Assembly: GCF_001542915.1 (NCBI RefSeq)
Contig: NZ_LNNH01000035.1
Location: 1 to 41,118, forward strand
DNA length: 41,118 nucleotides
Source of the DNA: Peribacillus simplex
GTDB taxonomy: Bacteria; Bacillota; Bacilli; Bacillales; DSM-1321
Direction: 5' to 3'
Part shown: positions 8,099 to 17,177 of the stretch, piece after piece
Position numbering within the stretch: the stretch's first letter is position 1
Layout: each line of letters begins with the position of its first letter
Translations under genes and position numbers: made by a program
Notes under the pieces: model-generated
Database searches by the model: none
Told to the model about the DNA's origin: nothing
Seen by the model: the letters and a program-made list of their open reading frames with translations, nothing else

Positions 8099-8992
8099 TC
8101 ATGATTGCTTCTTTGTATATCTCCAGAACGTCCCATATTTAGCTGGAATTTTCTCAGCCAGCTGTTTTAATACAAGCTTCTTCATTTCCAGTTCGACGTT
8201 AGTTTTGTTCATATTATAGACCGTTTCGATTTCCTTGGTCGCCACGAGTTTGAAGCAGCTTAAGAAATCTTCAAGAGAGGGCGGTTTGGCAGGTGCCGGA
8301 AGGCCATTCAGCATATCTTCTAAAATTTGAACATATACCTCGTAAGAATAGACGCCCGAAACCTTGATTCCTTCTTCTTCGATATTTTGATTGAAGAAGA
8401 CAAGTGAAGGGATTTCCGTCACTTCCATTTCACTTGTGATTTTCAGATCACATTGAAAGCCCTTGGCAGCGCTTGACGAGTTGATGTCGTATAGGAATTC
8501 CTCGACATCCAATCCAACCATTTCGGCACACTCCGTCAAAACATCGATATTGGAAATGTCCTTTTTCCCAATGAATACATATTCTTGAAGCTGTCTTAAG
8601 AAGCGAATGGCCAATTTCCGGCCCTGTAATTCAGCTGCTTTTATGGCGATGGAAGCAGTATATGGAGAAGAGATTGGGTTTTCGGACCAGAGGCTTCCGT
8701 CACAGGACATTCCCGATCGGCTGGCCGTCTTTTCCCAAACTTGAGCAAGGTTTTCATAATTTTTATTTTTCCCCATATTAAGAGAATCAATTTTACCGCT
8801 TAAAACATGGCGTAAGCTGAATAACTGACCATATTCTATCTGTAATTTTCTAATAATTGGTTCTAAGCCCCAGCATTCGGGGCAAAGCGGATCAACAAAA
8901 ACATAAATTTCAATTGGCTTTTTTCCTATATCATAGCAATGCTGTGTTTTAATCCAATCGGAAATATTGAAAACTGGTTTATGTGCGCTCAA
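8099..8992 (-). CDS. spxH: SpxH (YjbH), ClpXP adaptor for Spx
   Basis: A 297-aa DsbA/thioredoxin-like protein with C-P-E-C in the segment VFVDPLCPECWGLEP near residues 35-42. SpxH binds Spx and hands it to ClpXP; disulfide stress or aggregation relieves this. The TTG start at 8992 has GGAG 7 bases upstream and overlaps the stop of yjbI by four bases (TTGA), so the two are translationally coupled. Its mRNA ends at the bidirectional hairpin shared with roxS copy 2. The substrate gene spx lies 7 kb away. Confidence 0.94.
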   Translation of the reverse strand: MSAHKPVFNISDWIKTQHCYDIGKKPIEIYVFVDPLCPECWGLEPIIRKLQIEYGQLFSLRHVLSGKIDSLNMGKNKNYENLAQVWEKTASRSGMSCDGSLWSENPISSPYTASIAIKAAELQGRKLAIRFLRQLQEYVFIGKKDISNIDVLTECAEMVGLDVEEFLYDINSSSAAKGFQCDLKITSEMEVTEIPSLVFFNQNIEEEGIKVSGVYSYEVYVQILEDMLNGLPAPAKPPSLEDFLSCFKLVATKEIETVYNMNKTNVELEMKKLVLKQLAEKIPAKYGTFWRYTKKQS

Positions 8993-9393
8993 CTGCCTTC
9001 TCCTTTCCCGTCCATACCGGATGTATTGATCATATGCTGTGCCGTCAAATAGAGGCGGTGATAGAAAAATTCCCTCATTTCACCCTTAAGTCCCACTTCG
9101 TCCATGGCATGATACATGCATGATAACCATGCCTTGGCACGTTCTGGTGTAATTTCAAAAGGCATATGTCTTGCCCGCAACATGGGATGGCCATGTTCTT
9201 CGGTATATAAAGACGGACCGCCTAGATATTGAGTCATGAATTGTTTTTGTTTACGGACCGTTTCCGTTAGATCGTGAGGGAAAATCGGCTTCAAATCAGG
9301 ATGTTGACTAACGTTGGAGTAAAACACATCAATTAACCTGTGTAATTGCCCTTCTCCAATTATTTCATATGGTGTAGGGTTTCCCTGCATCAT
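8989..9393 (-). CDS. yjbI: Truncated haemoglobin (group II)
   Basis: A 134-aa protein with the globin features GGPSLYTEEHGHPMLRARHMPFEI and a C-terminal haem-contact region; it corresponds to B. subtilis YjbI. Such proteins bind O2/NO and protect against nitrosative stress. In staphylococci the homologue is tied to YjbH function. The ATG at 9393 is chosen over an upstream ATG at 9435 because it follows AAAGGAG at 8-base spacing and removes a non-family extension. First gene of the yjbI-spxH operon. Confidence 0.92.
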   Translation of the reverse strand: MMQGNPTPYEIIGEGQLHRLIDVFYSNVSQHPDLKPIFPHDLTETVRKQKQFMTQYLGGPSLYTEEHGHPMLRARHMPFEITPERAKAWLSCMYHAMDEVGLKGEMREFFYHRLYLTAQHMINTSGMDGKGEGS

Positions 9394-9435
9394 GTTGATT
9401 ACTCCTTTTAAAGAAAAATGGTTGATATTATTCAT

Positions 9436-9464
9436 ATTTTATCAATGACGTCCTGATATAACAA
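9436..9464 (-). promoter_or_regulatory. Promoter of yjbI-spxH
   Basis: On the reverse strand, -35 TTGTTA (9459-9464), 17-base spacer, -10 TAAAAT (9436-9441). Confidence 0.6.
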
Positions 9465-9564
9465 ATATATAGCTTGAAGAAAATTTTACATCTGTAGTAT
9501 GACACAGCGGGAGAAGGGGGGGAAGCCGGGTCTAGGTTGCACTGCTGGAGGTAGTGAGTGAACA

Positions 9565-9602
9565 TGAAAAAACTGACCCCCGAATACTAGAAGGGTCAGT
9601 TA
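9565..9602 (-). terminator. Terminator of yjbK-cwlQ
   Basis: On the reverse strand AACTGACCC pairs with GGGGTCAGTT, followed by a T-run, immediately after the cwlQ stop. Confidence 0.85.
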
Positions 9603-9605
9603 TCA

Positions 9606-10265
9606 TTAACTTAAAAATGTCCCGTAAACGCTTTGAACATAATTCTTTGTTTCTTTGAATGGTGGAATGCCGTTATATTTATCCACATTTCCCGGTCCTG
9701 CGTTATAAGCCGCAAGGGCGAGTTGGATGTTTCCGTCATAACGGGCCATCATCTGGCTTAAATATTTACTTCCGCCCATGATGTTTTGTTCGGGATCCGT
9801 GGCATCATTCACTCCAAGGCTTCTGGCGGTTGCGGGCATTAATTGCATAAGCCCGGCCGCGCCGGCGTAACTGACCGCTTTAGGGTCAAAGTTCGATTCC
9901 TGTTTGATGACCGACTTAATCAGCTTTTCCGGGAGCTTATACAAAGTGGCTGCCTGGCTGATGATTTCATCGTAATTTGATCCGGTTTCGCTCATCTCCC
10001 GTCCTGCCGGGGCAGGGGAGACAGGGGTGTTGGGGACCATCGATGCTGCGTCCCTTGATTGAAGGATGGAGTTCGCTTCCGTTTCCACAGTGGATAATAA
10101 CGAACCCAATCTTTGCGACGCGCCGTCTAGCGTATCACCCGATACGAGTTCAGACAGCATGTCCTGAAAAATCGATTGCGATGAAGGCATATTTGTATGG
10201 TTTTTATTTGTGAATGGCTGTAGGGCCTGCAATTCGATAAAAGTTTTGAAATCCTGTACTTTCAA
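9606..10265 (-). CDS. cwlQ: CwlQ-type lytic transglycosylase/muramidase
   Basis: Goose-lysozyme/SLT domain protein acting on peptidoglycan. The signature ESNFDPKAVSYAGAAGLMQLMP carries the catalytic Glu (about residue 123 from this start), and the C-terminal AYNAGPGNVDKYNGIPPFKET motif is intact. B. subtilis YjbJ/CwlQ has the same neighbours. The start is taken as the TTG at 10265, which follows GGAGGTGAGG at 8-base spacing (219 aa); a GTG at 10274 overlaps that site. No classical signal peptide is visible, as in the B. subtilis relative. It lies 32 bases after yjbK, so they form one operon. Confidence 0.9.
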   Translation of the reverse strand: MKVQDFKTFIELQALQPFTNKNHTNMPSSQSIFQDMLSELVSGDTLDGASQRLGSLLSTVETEANSILQSRDAASMVPNTPVSPAPAGREMSETGSNYDEIISQAATLYKLPEKLIKSVIKQESNFDPKAVSYAGAAGLMQLMPATARSLGVNDATDPEQNIMGGSKYLSQMMARYDGNIQLALAAYNAGPGNVDKYNGIPPFKETKNYVQSVYGTFLS

Positions 10266-10297
10266 ACTCCTCACCTCCGATTGTGGTTCAAGCAGGA

Positions 10298-10876
10298 TTA
10301 ATCCCTGAATTTGGCACGATAAAACCTCTTAACTTTATTTTCGGTTTTTCTTTCAGGAATTTGAAGGGTTTGAAGCAGGGTTAGGAAAATATTTTTCCCC
10401 GCCTTTGCGTCCGTCACTTCGTATTCAAGCTCAAAGTCCTCTTGATTTAGATATGAGCTATGATCCAAGACGAGCAACCCCTGCTTGTATGGGAATTCAA
10501 ACCTGTCCGTCTGCAGAGTCCCGAAGCAGGCAAAGGCTCCCGGATCGAATCCCTCTGCCGTGAGGAGCCGTAAGATCAGCCCTTCAGGGAAAGTGCCATG
10601 CTTCAGAAACGCTGTGGCAGCTTCGGCGGTGATGTCTTGGTTGGTTTCCAATAGTCCCTCTGTAGCGGGCTGCTTTAAAGTCAATTCATAACGATTGTTT
10701 TTCTCCCGAATCCGGAGCGCAGAGCTGCGTTTTTTCAATTCGAATTCAGATGTATCGAAATAATGATTATGCTGTGATGTAAAATCGGCGGCATCGATCT
10801 CGAAATGATCGATCAGCTGCCGGAATTCTTTTTCGTCCAAAAGGTTTTTAAACTCGATTTCTATATGCTGGTCCAT
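10298..10876 (-). CDS. yjbK: CYTH-domain protein YjbK
   Basis: A 192-aa single CYTH (triphosphate tunnel metalloenzyme) domain. The eponymous EIEFKN motif is at residues 6-11. Charged strands ALRIREKNNRYELTLKQP, DRFEFPYKQG and FELEYEV line the predicted tunnel and bind metal and triphosphate. The natural substrate is not known to me. It is divergent from relQ, an alarmone synthetase, and upstream of cwlQ, as in B. subtilis. Confidence 0.88.
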   Translation of the reverse strand: MDQHIEIEFKNLLDEKEFRQLIDHFEIDAADFTSQHNHYFDTSEFELKKRSSALRIREKNNRYELTLKQPATEGLLETNQDITAEAATAFLKHGTFPEGLILRLLTAEGFDPGAFACFGTLQTDRFEFPYKQGLLVLDHSSYLNQEDFELEYEVTDAKAGKNIFLTLLQTLQIPERKTENKVKRFYRAKFRD

Positions 10877-11192
10877 TTGTTTCTCCCTTTCTGATCTTTA
10901 ATTTAAATCAATCATATAAGAACCAGTCCGGCTGTCAAATGGAAGGCAATAAATTTTCGCTATTGTACTTGAATATTTAGGAATCATTTGCAGGTTATGA
11001 TAAAATATAAACGTTGAACACATGATGTGGATTCCATAAAAAGAGAACTCATACATATTTTTTATCAGTGAAGGATTTCATCGGATCCAGGGTTGAAGGC
11101 AATGTGTCCTATAACCGCTGGATAAGGAGAGAGCGTCCTGCCCATACCAGAGTTGAACAGGCGCTTTTTAGATAGATATAGGTGGTGTGGCA
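10877..11192 (+). other. Divergent yjbK-relQ intergenic region with leader hairpin
   Basis: No gene here. At the right end 11132-11140 can pair with 11158-11165 (AGCG-CCTG with CAGG-CGCT, one bulge), followed by five T and ending 24 bases before the relQ start. This is a terminator-like shape inside the probable leader. A possible anti-structure is not obvious by eye. No promoter can be placed confidently. Confidence 0.4.
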
Positions 11193-11813
11193 ATGGAGAG
11201 TTGGGACGATTTCTTGGCGCCTTATACACAGGCTGTCGAAGAATTGAAGGTTAAGCTAAAGGGATTAAGGAAGCAGTTTGAGCGTGAGAATATTCACTCC
11301 CCCATCGAATTTGTTACGGGCAGGGTAAAGCCGATTGTCAGCATTTTGGATAAGGCAAGTCTGAAGGACATTCCGATTGATAAATTGGGAACCGAGATTC
11401 AGGATATTGCAGGTCTTAGGATGATGTGCCAGTTTGTGGATGATATCGCACAAGTGGTTGAACTGTTACGTGGCCGCAATGATTTCGAGATCGTTGAGGA
11501 AAGGAATTATATTTCCCATAAAAAAGCAAGCGGCTACCGTTCTTATCATGTGGTCATACGTTATCCGGTCCAGACGATACATGGCGAAAAAAATATCCTT
11601 GCCGAAATTCAAATCAGGACACTCGCAATGAATTTTTGGGCGACGATTGAACATTCGTTAAATTATAAATATAAAGGCATTTTTCCGGAAGATATCCAAC
11701 TGCGGCTGAAACGTGCGGCTGAAGCGGCTTTCCTGCTTGATGCAGAGATGTCGCAGATCCGGACGGAAATCCAGGAAGCACAGCGCCTTTTTTCAAGGAA
11801 GAAAGATTCTTGA
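11193..11813 (+). CDS. relQ: RelQ (YjbM), small alarmone synthetase
   Basis: Synthesises (p)ppGpp (also pGpp in some relatives) from ATP and GTP/GDP. It has only the synthetase domain, about 206 aa, lacking the hydrolase and TGS/ACT domains. Family motifs are SPIEFVTGRVKP near the N terminus, DIAGLRMMC, SGYRSYHVVI and EIQIRTLAMNFWATIEHSLNYKYKG. The ATG at 11193 after AGGTGGTG gives the expected N terminus; a GTG at 11187 would overlap the ribosome-binding site. First gene of relQ-nadF-pseudouridine synthase, as in B. subtilis yjbMNO. Confidence 0.95.
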   Translation: MESWDDFLAPYTQAVEELKVKLKGLRKQFERENIHSPIEFVTGRVKPIVSILDKASLKDIPIDKLGTEIQDIAGLRMMCQFVDDIAQVVELLRGRNDFEIVEERNYISHKKASGYRSYHVVIRYPVQTIHGEKNILAEIQIRTLAMNFWATIEHSLNYKYKGIFPEDIQLRLKRAAEAAFLLDAEMSQIRTEIQEAQRLFSRKKDS

Positions 11814-11862
11814 ACGCATGAAATAGTAAATACAAAGTTATCTAAAGGTAAGGTGGGATTAC

Positions 11863-12657
11863 ATGAAATTTGCGATTACGTCAAAAGGGGATGCAAAATC
11901 GAATACCTTGATGCAAAGGATGCGAACGTATCTCCAGGACTTTCAGTTGGACTATGACGAGGATCAGCCGGATATTGTCATTTCGGTCGGCGGTGATGGC
12001 ACATTATTATATGCTTTCCACCGTTATAAGAATCGTTTGGACAAAACGGCCTTTGTTGGTGTGCATACTGGGCATCTGGGTTTTTACGCGGATTGGACGC
12101 CGGATGAAATAGAAAAATTGGTGATAGCGCTAGCAAAAACCCCCTTTCAAATTGTGGAATATCCTTTGCTGGAAACGATTGTCCGCTATCAGCATGGAGG
12201 ACGTGAGGCCAGGTTTTTGGCTTTGAATGAATCGACAGTCAAAAGCGTTGAAGGCACGCTCGTGATGGATGTCGAGATACGCGGCCAGCATTTCGAAACG
12301 TTCCGCGGGGATGGTCTGTGCATCGCGACCCCATCGGGCAGCACGGCATATAATAAGGCTCTTGGGGGAGCCATCGTCCACCCATCCATCGATGCCATCC
12401 AGATCACCGAATTGGCATCCATCAATAATCGTGTGTTCAGGACTGTCGGTTCGCCGCTATTGCTGCCGGCGCACCATACGTGTATGTTCCGGCCTGTGAA
12501 TGCGGTCAATTTTCAAATTACCATCGATCATTTAACCCTTCTTCAAGAGGATGTAAAGTCGATTCAGTGCCGAGTGGCTGATGAAAAGATCCGCTTTGCC
12601 AGATTCCGCCCTTTTCCATTCTGGAAAAGAGTGCATGATTCATTCATTGCTAATTAA
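11863..12657 (+). CDS. nadF: NAD kinase
   Basis: Phosphorylates NAD to NADP. The GGDGT motif is at residues 43-47, and LALNES plus the adenine-binding PSGSTAYN segment follow. The length of 264 aa is usual for the Bacillus ATP/polyP-NAD kinase. Start ATG after AAGGTAAGGTGGG. It lies 49 bases after relQ and 17 bases before the pseudouridine synthase, so it is an operon member. Confidence 0.95.
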   Translation: MKFAITSKGDAKSNTLMQRMRTYLQDFQLDYDEDQPDIVISVGGDGTLLYAFHRYKNRLDKTAFVGVHTGHLGFYADWTPDEIEKLVIALAKTPFQIVEYPLLETIVRYQHGGREARFLALNESTVKSVEGTLVMDVEIRGQHFETFRGDGLCIATPSGSTAYNKALGGAIVHPSIDAIQITELASINNRVFRTVGSPLLLPAHHTCMFRPVNAVNFQITIDHLTLLQEDVKSIQCRVADEKIRFARFRPFPFWKRVHDSFIAN

Positions 12658-12674
12658 GGAGATAAACTCATCTC

Positions 12675-13574
12675 ATGTCAAATCAAAATTTTTCTTTGAC
12701 TTGGTCGGTTCTTGAAGAGGATTCCGGATCTTTATTGCGAGAGTTTCTCAGCAAATGCGATATTTCAAAGCGGGCATTAACGGATATTAAGTTTAAAGGC
12801 GGATCTATCTTGGTGAATGGCATTATCGTCACCGTCAGGGAACGTATTGAAGCTGGTGATGTCGTGACGGTCATATTTCCCCCAGAGCTGGCAAGCGGAG
12901 GACTTTTGCCGGAACCGATCCCCCTGGATGTCAAGTATGAAGATGAATTCGTATTGGTGGTGGTCAAGCCGCCTGCCATGAATACCATCCCGTCCCGGGA
13001 GCATCCAAATGGCAGTCTGGCAAATGGCTTGGCCGGCTATTATAAGAAAACGGGAATACAGGCAACGATCCATATCGTTACAAGGCTGGATAGGGATACG
13101 TCCGGACTTGTTTTAATTGCCAAGCATCGGCATATCCATCATCTTTTGAGTGGGCAGCAAAAAATGGGCCAGGTGAAACGGAGATACCAAGCCATTTCCG
13201 AAGGGCTTGTTGCCGGGCCTGGAGGTGTGGTCGACGCCCCTATCGGAAGGAAATCGACGAGCATCATTGAACGGGAAGTCCGCAACGATGGCAGGCATGC
13301 CCGTACGTTATTCCAGGTATTGGCACACACTGCTTCCCATACATTCCTCAAATTGGAACTCCAAACCGGGCGGACGCACCAAATCAGGGTGCATATGGCT
13401 CATATCGGGCATCCCCTGGCAGGTGATGATTTATATGGAGGCAGCAGGACGGAAATCAATCGCCAAGCCCTTCATTGTTTTGAATTGAAATTTTTGCATC
13501 CCTTCACGAAGAGGATGATGTTGTTTCAGGAAGAGCTGCCTGAAGATATGAAGAATTTGCTCGAAGTGAAGTGA
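12675..13574 (+). CDS. yjbO: RluD-type pseudouridine synthase
   Basis: A 299-aa RsuA/RluA-superfamily enzyme. The N-terminal S4-like RNA-binding segment (LREFLSKC...ISKRALTDIKFKGGSILVNG) is followed by the catalytic motif HIVTRLDRDTSGLVLIAK, whose Asp is the nucleophile. The C-terminal LQTGRTHQIRVH motif is present. It corresponds to B. subtilis YjbO by position. The exact rRNA or tRNA target cannot be told from sequence. The GGAG of its ribosome-binding site is rather far (about 12 bases) from the ATG. Confidence 0.9.
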   Translation: MSNQNFSLTWSVLEEDSGSLLREFLSKCDISKRALTDIKFKGGSILVNGIIVTVRERIEAGDVVTVIFPPELASGGLLPEPIPLDVKYEDEFVLVVVKPPAMNTIPSREHPNGSLANGLAGYYKKTGIQATIHIVTRLDRDTSGLVLIAKHRHIHHLLSGQQKMGQVKRRYQAISEGLVAGPGGVVDAPIGRKSTSIIEREVRNDGRHARTLFQVLAHTASHTFLKLELQTGRTHQIRVHMAHIGHPLAGDDLYGGSRTEINRQALHCFELKFLHPFTKRMMLFQEELPEDMKNLLEVK

Positions 13575-13647
13575 GAAATGGGTTTCCTTTCATCAGGACA
13601 GTGCTGGAGTAATCGAAAACAAGCGAATGAAAAACATTCATAGAAGC

Positions 13648-13678
13648 AAAAAAACTCACCAAGTTGGCGAGTTTTTTT
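13648..13678. terminator. Bidirectional terminator between yjbO and prpE
   Basis: AAAAAACTC-CC pairs with GGCGAGTTTTTT with one A-C mismatch. A-run and T-run flanks make it usable from both convergent genes. Confidence 0.8.
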
Positions 13679-13680
13679 GA

Positions 13681-14424
13681 TTAATCGAAAGAAGTCCTGA
13701 ATTTTTCTGCTAGGTAGGGCATGGAAGAAGGTACATCTTGAAGTTCCATTTCAGGATAACGGATCGCTGTCAATTTGCCGCCGAAGACGCAGCCGGTATC
13801 AATGTTGTATGTACGATTGACTTGTCGGGCATTTGGGACTGGGGTATGTCCATACACGATCCAGGCATCTCCTTCGTAGCACCGGGCCCAATCCTTTCTG
13901 ATCGGAGAACCGTCTGGATGTTTGGAGCCGTTGATATCACCATAGAGAACGAAGGTTTTCACCTTACTGCCATATTGGCCGATATACTCCCTCCGGATGC
14001 CGGCATGCGCAATGATTAAACGGCCATCATCCAGGTGTTGATAGAGGGGGGAGCGTTCATATAATTCCATGAATTTTTTGCGGATCTTCTTTTGTTCCCG
14101 AATGCTCCGGGATTGATATTCAGCTACTGTAGTCTCCAATCCATGTGATACTTGGACCTTATTGCCCGACAAATAACGATACAGCTTATTGCAATGATTA
14201 CCTGGGGCATATTTTGCAAGTTTTTGATTTATGACCAATTCATGGACAACCTCGATCACCTGGAGGGAGCTTGGGCCGCGGTCTGTCAAATCGCCAACAA
14301 ATCCAAGAATCCTGCCGGAAGGATGGATTGGTATCCCGGTTTCCCACGTATAGCCCATATTTTTTGTTAGCTGCTTGAATTCGGGGAAGCATCCGTGAAT
14401 GTCCCCGATGATATCGATGTTCAT
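13681..14424 (-). CDS. prpE: PrpE, bis(5'-nucleosyl)-tetraphosphatase/phosphatase
   Basis: A 247-aa PPP-family metallophosphoesterase with GDIHG (residues 7-11), GDLTDRGP and GNHCNK, and later His ligands in IAHAGI and YGHTP. In B. subtilis PrpE hydrolyses Ap4A-type dinucleotides asymmetrically and affects spore germination. Divergent from mgtE with a ~110-base shared promoter region. Confidence 0.93.
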   Translation of the reverse strand: MNIDIIGDIHGCFPEFKQLTKNMGYTWETGIPIHPSGRILGFVGDLTDRGPSSLQVIEVVHELVINQKLAKYAPGNHCNKLYRYLSGNKVQVSHGLETTVAEYQSRSIREQKKIRKKFMELYERSPLYQHLDDGRLIIAHAGIRREYIGQYGSKVKTFVLYGDINGSKHPDGSPIRKDWARCYEGDAWIVYGHTPVPNARQVNRTYNIDTGCVFGGKLTAIRYPEMELQDVPSSMPYLAEKFRTSFD

Positions 14425-14537
14425 TAGTCACATCCTTTGTTTGTTTTGTATATGTTTATGGTATTAGTATAGTATTAATAAAAAAAATAAAATATAAACG
14501 AAGAAATTAAAAAGTGCGTTTTAGGAGGTGTATAGGT

Positions 14538-15917
14538 ATGGAGGAGATGAAGGAACTGGAAAAAGAAAGTAAACAAACGAATCATGACCTTTTGCATGAA
14601 GCTCTTGAAACGGAGAATTTGGATAAATTCCGTACGGAGTTCCTTGACATGCATCCATATGATCAGGCTCAATTTTATACAAGCTTGTCGGACGAATCAA
14701 GGTCCATCGTTTACAGGTACTTGTCACCTGAAGAAATGGCGGACCTTTTTGAAAATATTGAAATAGAGGAAGAGGATTACGAAAGTCTGCTTGCAGAAAT
14801 GAATCCTTCCTATGTAGCCGATATGCTTTCGCATATGTATGCCGATGACGCTGCAGATGTGTTGAATGAGATCAATGATGAACAGGCTGTCAGCTATTTG
14901 ACGATCATGGATGATGAAGCAGCCAGTGAAATCCAGGAGCTTTTAAATTATGAGGAATCAACGGCAGGAAGCATAATGACGACGGAGTTCATCGCCATTG
15001 AGGCGAATGAAACGGCTCGTTCGGCATTGCAGATTTTAAAAAGGGAAGCCCCCCAAGCAGAAACGATCTATTATGTCTTCGTCATAGATGAAGAAAAGAG
15101 ACTGTTGGGGGTGTTATCGCTCCGTACCTTGATTATCGCTGATGAAGATGCTTTGATCAGCGATTTGATGGATGACCGGGTCGTATCCGTACCTGTCTCG
15201 GAGGACCAAGAAGAGGTGGCCCGTAAAATACGGGATTATAATTTCCTCGCCGTACCAGTCGTCGATTTTCAAAATCATCTGTTAGGAATCATTACGGTAG
15301 ACGACATCATTGATGTAATGGATGAAGAAGCATCCGATGATTATTCTAAATTGGCAGGAATTTCAGATCTGGACCATGTTGATAAAAGTCCGTTCTCTGC
15401 TGCGAAGAAACGGTTGCCGTGGTTGGTGATCTTATTGTTTTTAGGCTTATTGACTGCAAGTTTAATCGGTCGATTCGAGGAGACGCTCAGCCAAAAAGCG
15501 ATTTTGGCCGTTTTTATTCCATTGATTGGCGGTATGGCCGGTAATACCGGTACACAAGCACTGGCAGTAGCCGTAAGAGGGATCGCAACAGGGGATTTGG
15601 AACAGGAAAGCAAATGGAAGCTGGTGCTCCGAGAGGCTGGAACCGGGCTCATCATCGGACTTACATGCGGAATATCGATCATTTTCATCGTCTATTTTTG
15701 GCAGCATGATATAATGCTTGGATTATTGGTGGGCATTTCAATTTTCATCACGCTGATTGTAGCCACGCTTGCAGGTTCGATCGTCCCGCTTCTCATGCAT
15801 AAAATGAAGATCGACCCAGCTGTAGCTTCCGGACCCTTCATTACGACGATCAACGATCTGATCAGCATCCTGATTTATTTCGGATTGGCGACATTGTTCA
15901 TGGGCTATTTACTGTAA
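14538..15917 (+). CDS. mgtE: MgtE-family magnesium transporter
   Basis: A 459-aa Mg2+ channel/transporter. The N-terminal acidic helical domain (about 1-125) contains the FENIEIEEEDYESLLAEM-type repeats. Two CBS domains (about 130-250) sense cytosolic Mg2+. Five C-terminal membrane helices carry the pore signature GGMAGNTGTQALAVAVRG. The start at ATG 14538 follows AGGAGG; upstream in-frame codons to 14514 have no site. No M-box-like riboswitch can fit in the short upstream region, so it is probably not the riboswitch-controlled paralogue. Confidence 0.94.
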   Translation: MEEMKELEKESKQTNHDLLHEALETENLDKFRTEFLDMHPYDQAQFYTSLSDESRSIVYRYLSPEEMADLFENIEIEEEDYESLLAEMNPSYVADMLSHMYADDAADVLNEINDEQAVSYLTIMDDEAASEIQELLNYEESTAGSIMTTEFIAIEANETARSALQILKREAPQAETIYYVFVIDEEKRLLGVLSLRTLIIADEDALISDLMDDRVVSVPVSEDQEEVARKIRDYNFLAVPVVDFQNHLLGIITVDDIIDVMDEEASDDYSKLAGISDLDHVDKSPFSAAKKRLPWLVILLFLGLLTASLIGRFEETLSQKAILAVFIPLIGGMAGNTGTQALAVAVRGIATGDLEQESKWKLVLREAGTGLIIGLTCGISIIFIVYFWQHDIMLGLLVGISIFITLIVATLAGSIVPLLMHKMKIDPAVASGPFITTINDLISILIYFGLATLFMGYLL

Positions 15918-15949
15918 CTTGAAGGATGCAGGCCTCGGTGAGAAAACGG

Positions 15950-15978
15950 TGTTTTTATTAATGAAAATTTGATATACT
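15950..15978 (+). promoter_or_regulatory. fabI promoter
   Basis: -10 TATACT at 15973-15978 with a weak -35 (TGTTTT, 15950-15955) at 17-base spacing. The FapR operator begins 4 bases downstream. Confidence 0.55.
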
Positions 15979-15981
15979 GTC

Positions 15982-16000
15982 ATTAGTAGCAGGTACTAAT
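15982..16000 (+). promoter_or_regulatory. FapR operator
   Basis: Perfect inverted repeat ATTAGTA-N5-TACTAAT, the FapR consensus of Bacillus fatty-acid genes. It is placed at the start of transcription, where binding blocks the polymerase until malonyl-CoA releases FapR. Confidence 0.93.
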
Positions 16001-16029
16001 AACTTGTATTAAAAATAGGAGGTCACAAG

Positions 16030-16803
16030 ATGACTTTTTCACTAGAAGGAAAAACGTTTGTCATAATGGGTGTAGCGAATAAAAGAAGTATTGCATGGGG
16101 AGTTGCCCGTTCCTTACATAAAGCAGGTGCAAAACTGATATTCACATATGGAAAAGAGCGTACGGAAAAAAGCGTAATCGAACTATCTTCCACGTTGGAA
16201 GGTGAGCCTTCCATCATATTACAATGTGATGTAACGAAGGACGAGTCTATCGTGGCATGCTTTGCAGCCATTAAGGAAAAGGTAGGCATCATCCACGGTG
16301 TCGCCCATTCGGTCGCTTTTGCGAACAAGGAAGAACTGGACGGAGAGTTCGTCAACACAAGCCGTGAAGGATTCTTGCTTGCCCACAATATCAGTTCTTT
16401 CTCTTTAACGGCTGTAGCCAAAGCAGCGAAAGATCTCATGCCTGAAGGCGGCAGCATAGTCACGATGACGTACCTTGGCGGTGAACGCGTCATGCCGAAC
16501 TATAATGTAATGGGTGTGGCTAAGGCTTCGCTTGAAGCCAATGTCCGTTACCTATCAAGCGATCTTGGCAAAGATAACATCCGTGTGAATGCCATTTCGG
16601 CCGGCCCGATCCGTACGTTATCGGCCAAAGGGGTCCGTGACTTCAATAGCATTCTGAAGAAGATTGAGGAAGAGGCACCTCTTCGCCGCACAACGACTCC
16701 TGAAGAAGTCGGCGATACGGCCCTCTTTTTATTAAGTGATATGTCCCGCGGCATTACCGGCGAAAATATCCATGTCGATTCTGGATATCATATTATGGGG
16801 TAA
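16030..16803 (+). CDS. fabI: FabI, enoyl-ACP reductase
   Basis: NAD(P)H-dependent last step of fatty-acid elongation (FASII). A 257-aa short-chain dehydrogenase-like protein. The N-terminal nucleotide-binding motif GVANKRSIAWG is the FabI form. The catalytic Tyr-x6-Lys is Y158...K165 in MPNYNVMGVAKASL. Start after AGGAGG at ideal spacing. Controlled by the FapR box just upstream; its own terminator follows, so it is monocistronic. Confidence 0.97.
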   Translation: MTFSLEGKTFVIMGVANKRSIAWGVARSLHKAGAKLIFTYGKERTEKSVIELSSTLEGEPSIILQCDVTKDESIVACFAAIKEKVGIIHGVAHSVAFANKEELDGEFVNTSREGFLLAHNISSFSLTAVAKAAKDLMPEGGSIVTMTYLGGERVMPNYNVMGVAKASLEANVRYLSSDLGKDNIRVNAISAGPIRTLSAKGVRDFNSILKKIEEEAPLRRTTTPEEVGDTALFLLSDMSRGITGENIHVDSGYHIMG

Positions 16804-16815
16804 TGACAGCAAATC

Positions 16816-16857
16816 CAAAAAGGGATTCGGAATGAAAACATTCCGGATCCCTTTTTG
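16816..16857 (+). terminator. Terminator of fabI
   Basis: A long stem: AAAAAGGGAT and CGGAATG pair with CATTCCG and ATCCCTTTTT around an AAAA loop. Confidence 0.9.
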
Positions 16858-17140
16858 ATTTTTCTCAAGCATTTTTAGCGGGGGCTATCTTAAATCAAAC
16901 CGCTCTTTAAAGTCCGCTTGAACCTGGCTCCTTGATGAAGCTGGTGTTGCAACCACAATGAGGAGGACTAACTATAAAGAAAGGGAGCGAGATACTCTCT
17001 CAATAGAATGCGGGACAAAAGGAAACCTCCACTGCCGTGGCCGGACGTGGCCTTAATATAGGAGTGGCAAGAAATGGTCGTAGTCCTATTCCGTCAATAT
17101 GTCAGCAAACGGGGCTCCAGCTTATTCTTCATTAAACCAT
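16858..17140. other. Intergenic region with no recognised gene
   Basis: About 280 bases of mixed composition, richer in G+C than typical spacers here. Short broken reading frames occur on both strands and I recognise none. It could be a decayed gene or transposase fragment. Confidence 0.3.
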
Positions 17141-17169
17141 AAAAAGCAGGGAAGATGAATTCTCCCTGC
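17141..17169 (-). terminator. Terminator of the siderophore-binding protein gene
   Basis: On the reverse strand GCAGGGA pairs with TCCCTGC, followed by TTTTTAT. Confidence 0.8.
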
Positions 17170-17177
17170 GCAGCCTC

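Noticed and set aside
7929..8219. 96-aa forward frame over roxS copy 2
   Set aside because: It spans the promoter, RNA, terminator and the 3' end of spxH, and has no Shine-Dalgarno.
10877..11192. T-box or other known riboswitch upstream of relQ
   Set aside because: No T-box sequence (TGGNACCGCG-like) or other recognised aptamer; only a simple hairpin is visible.
14425..14537. M-box magnesium riboswitch before mgtE
   Set aside because: Only about 110 bases, A+T-rich, with none of the conserved M-box helices.
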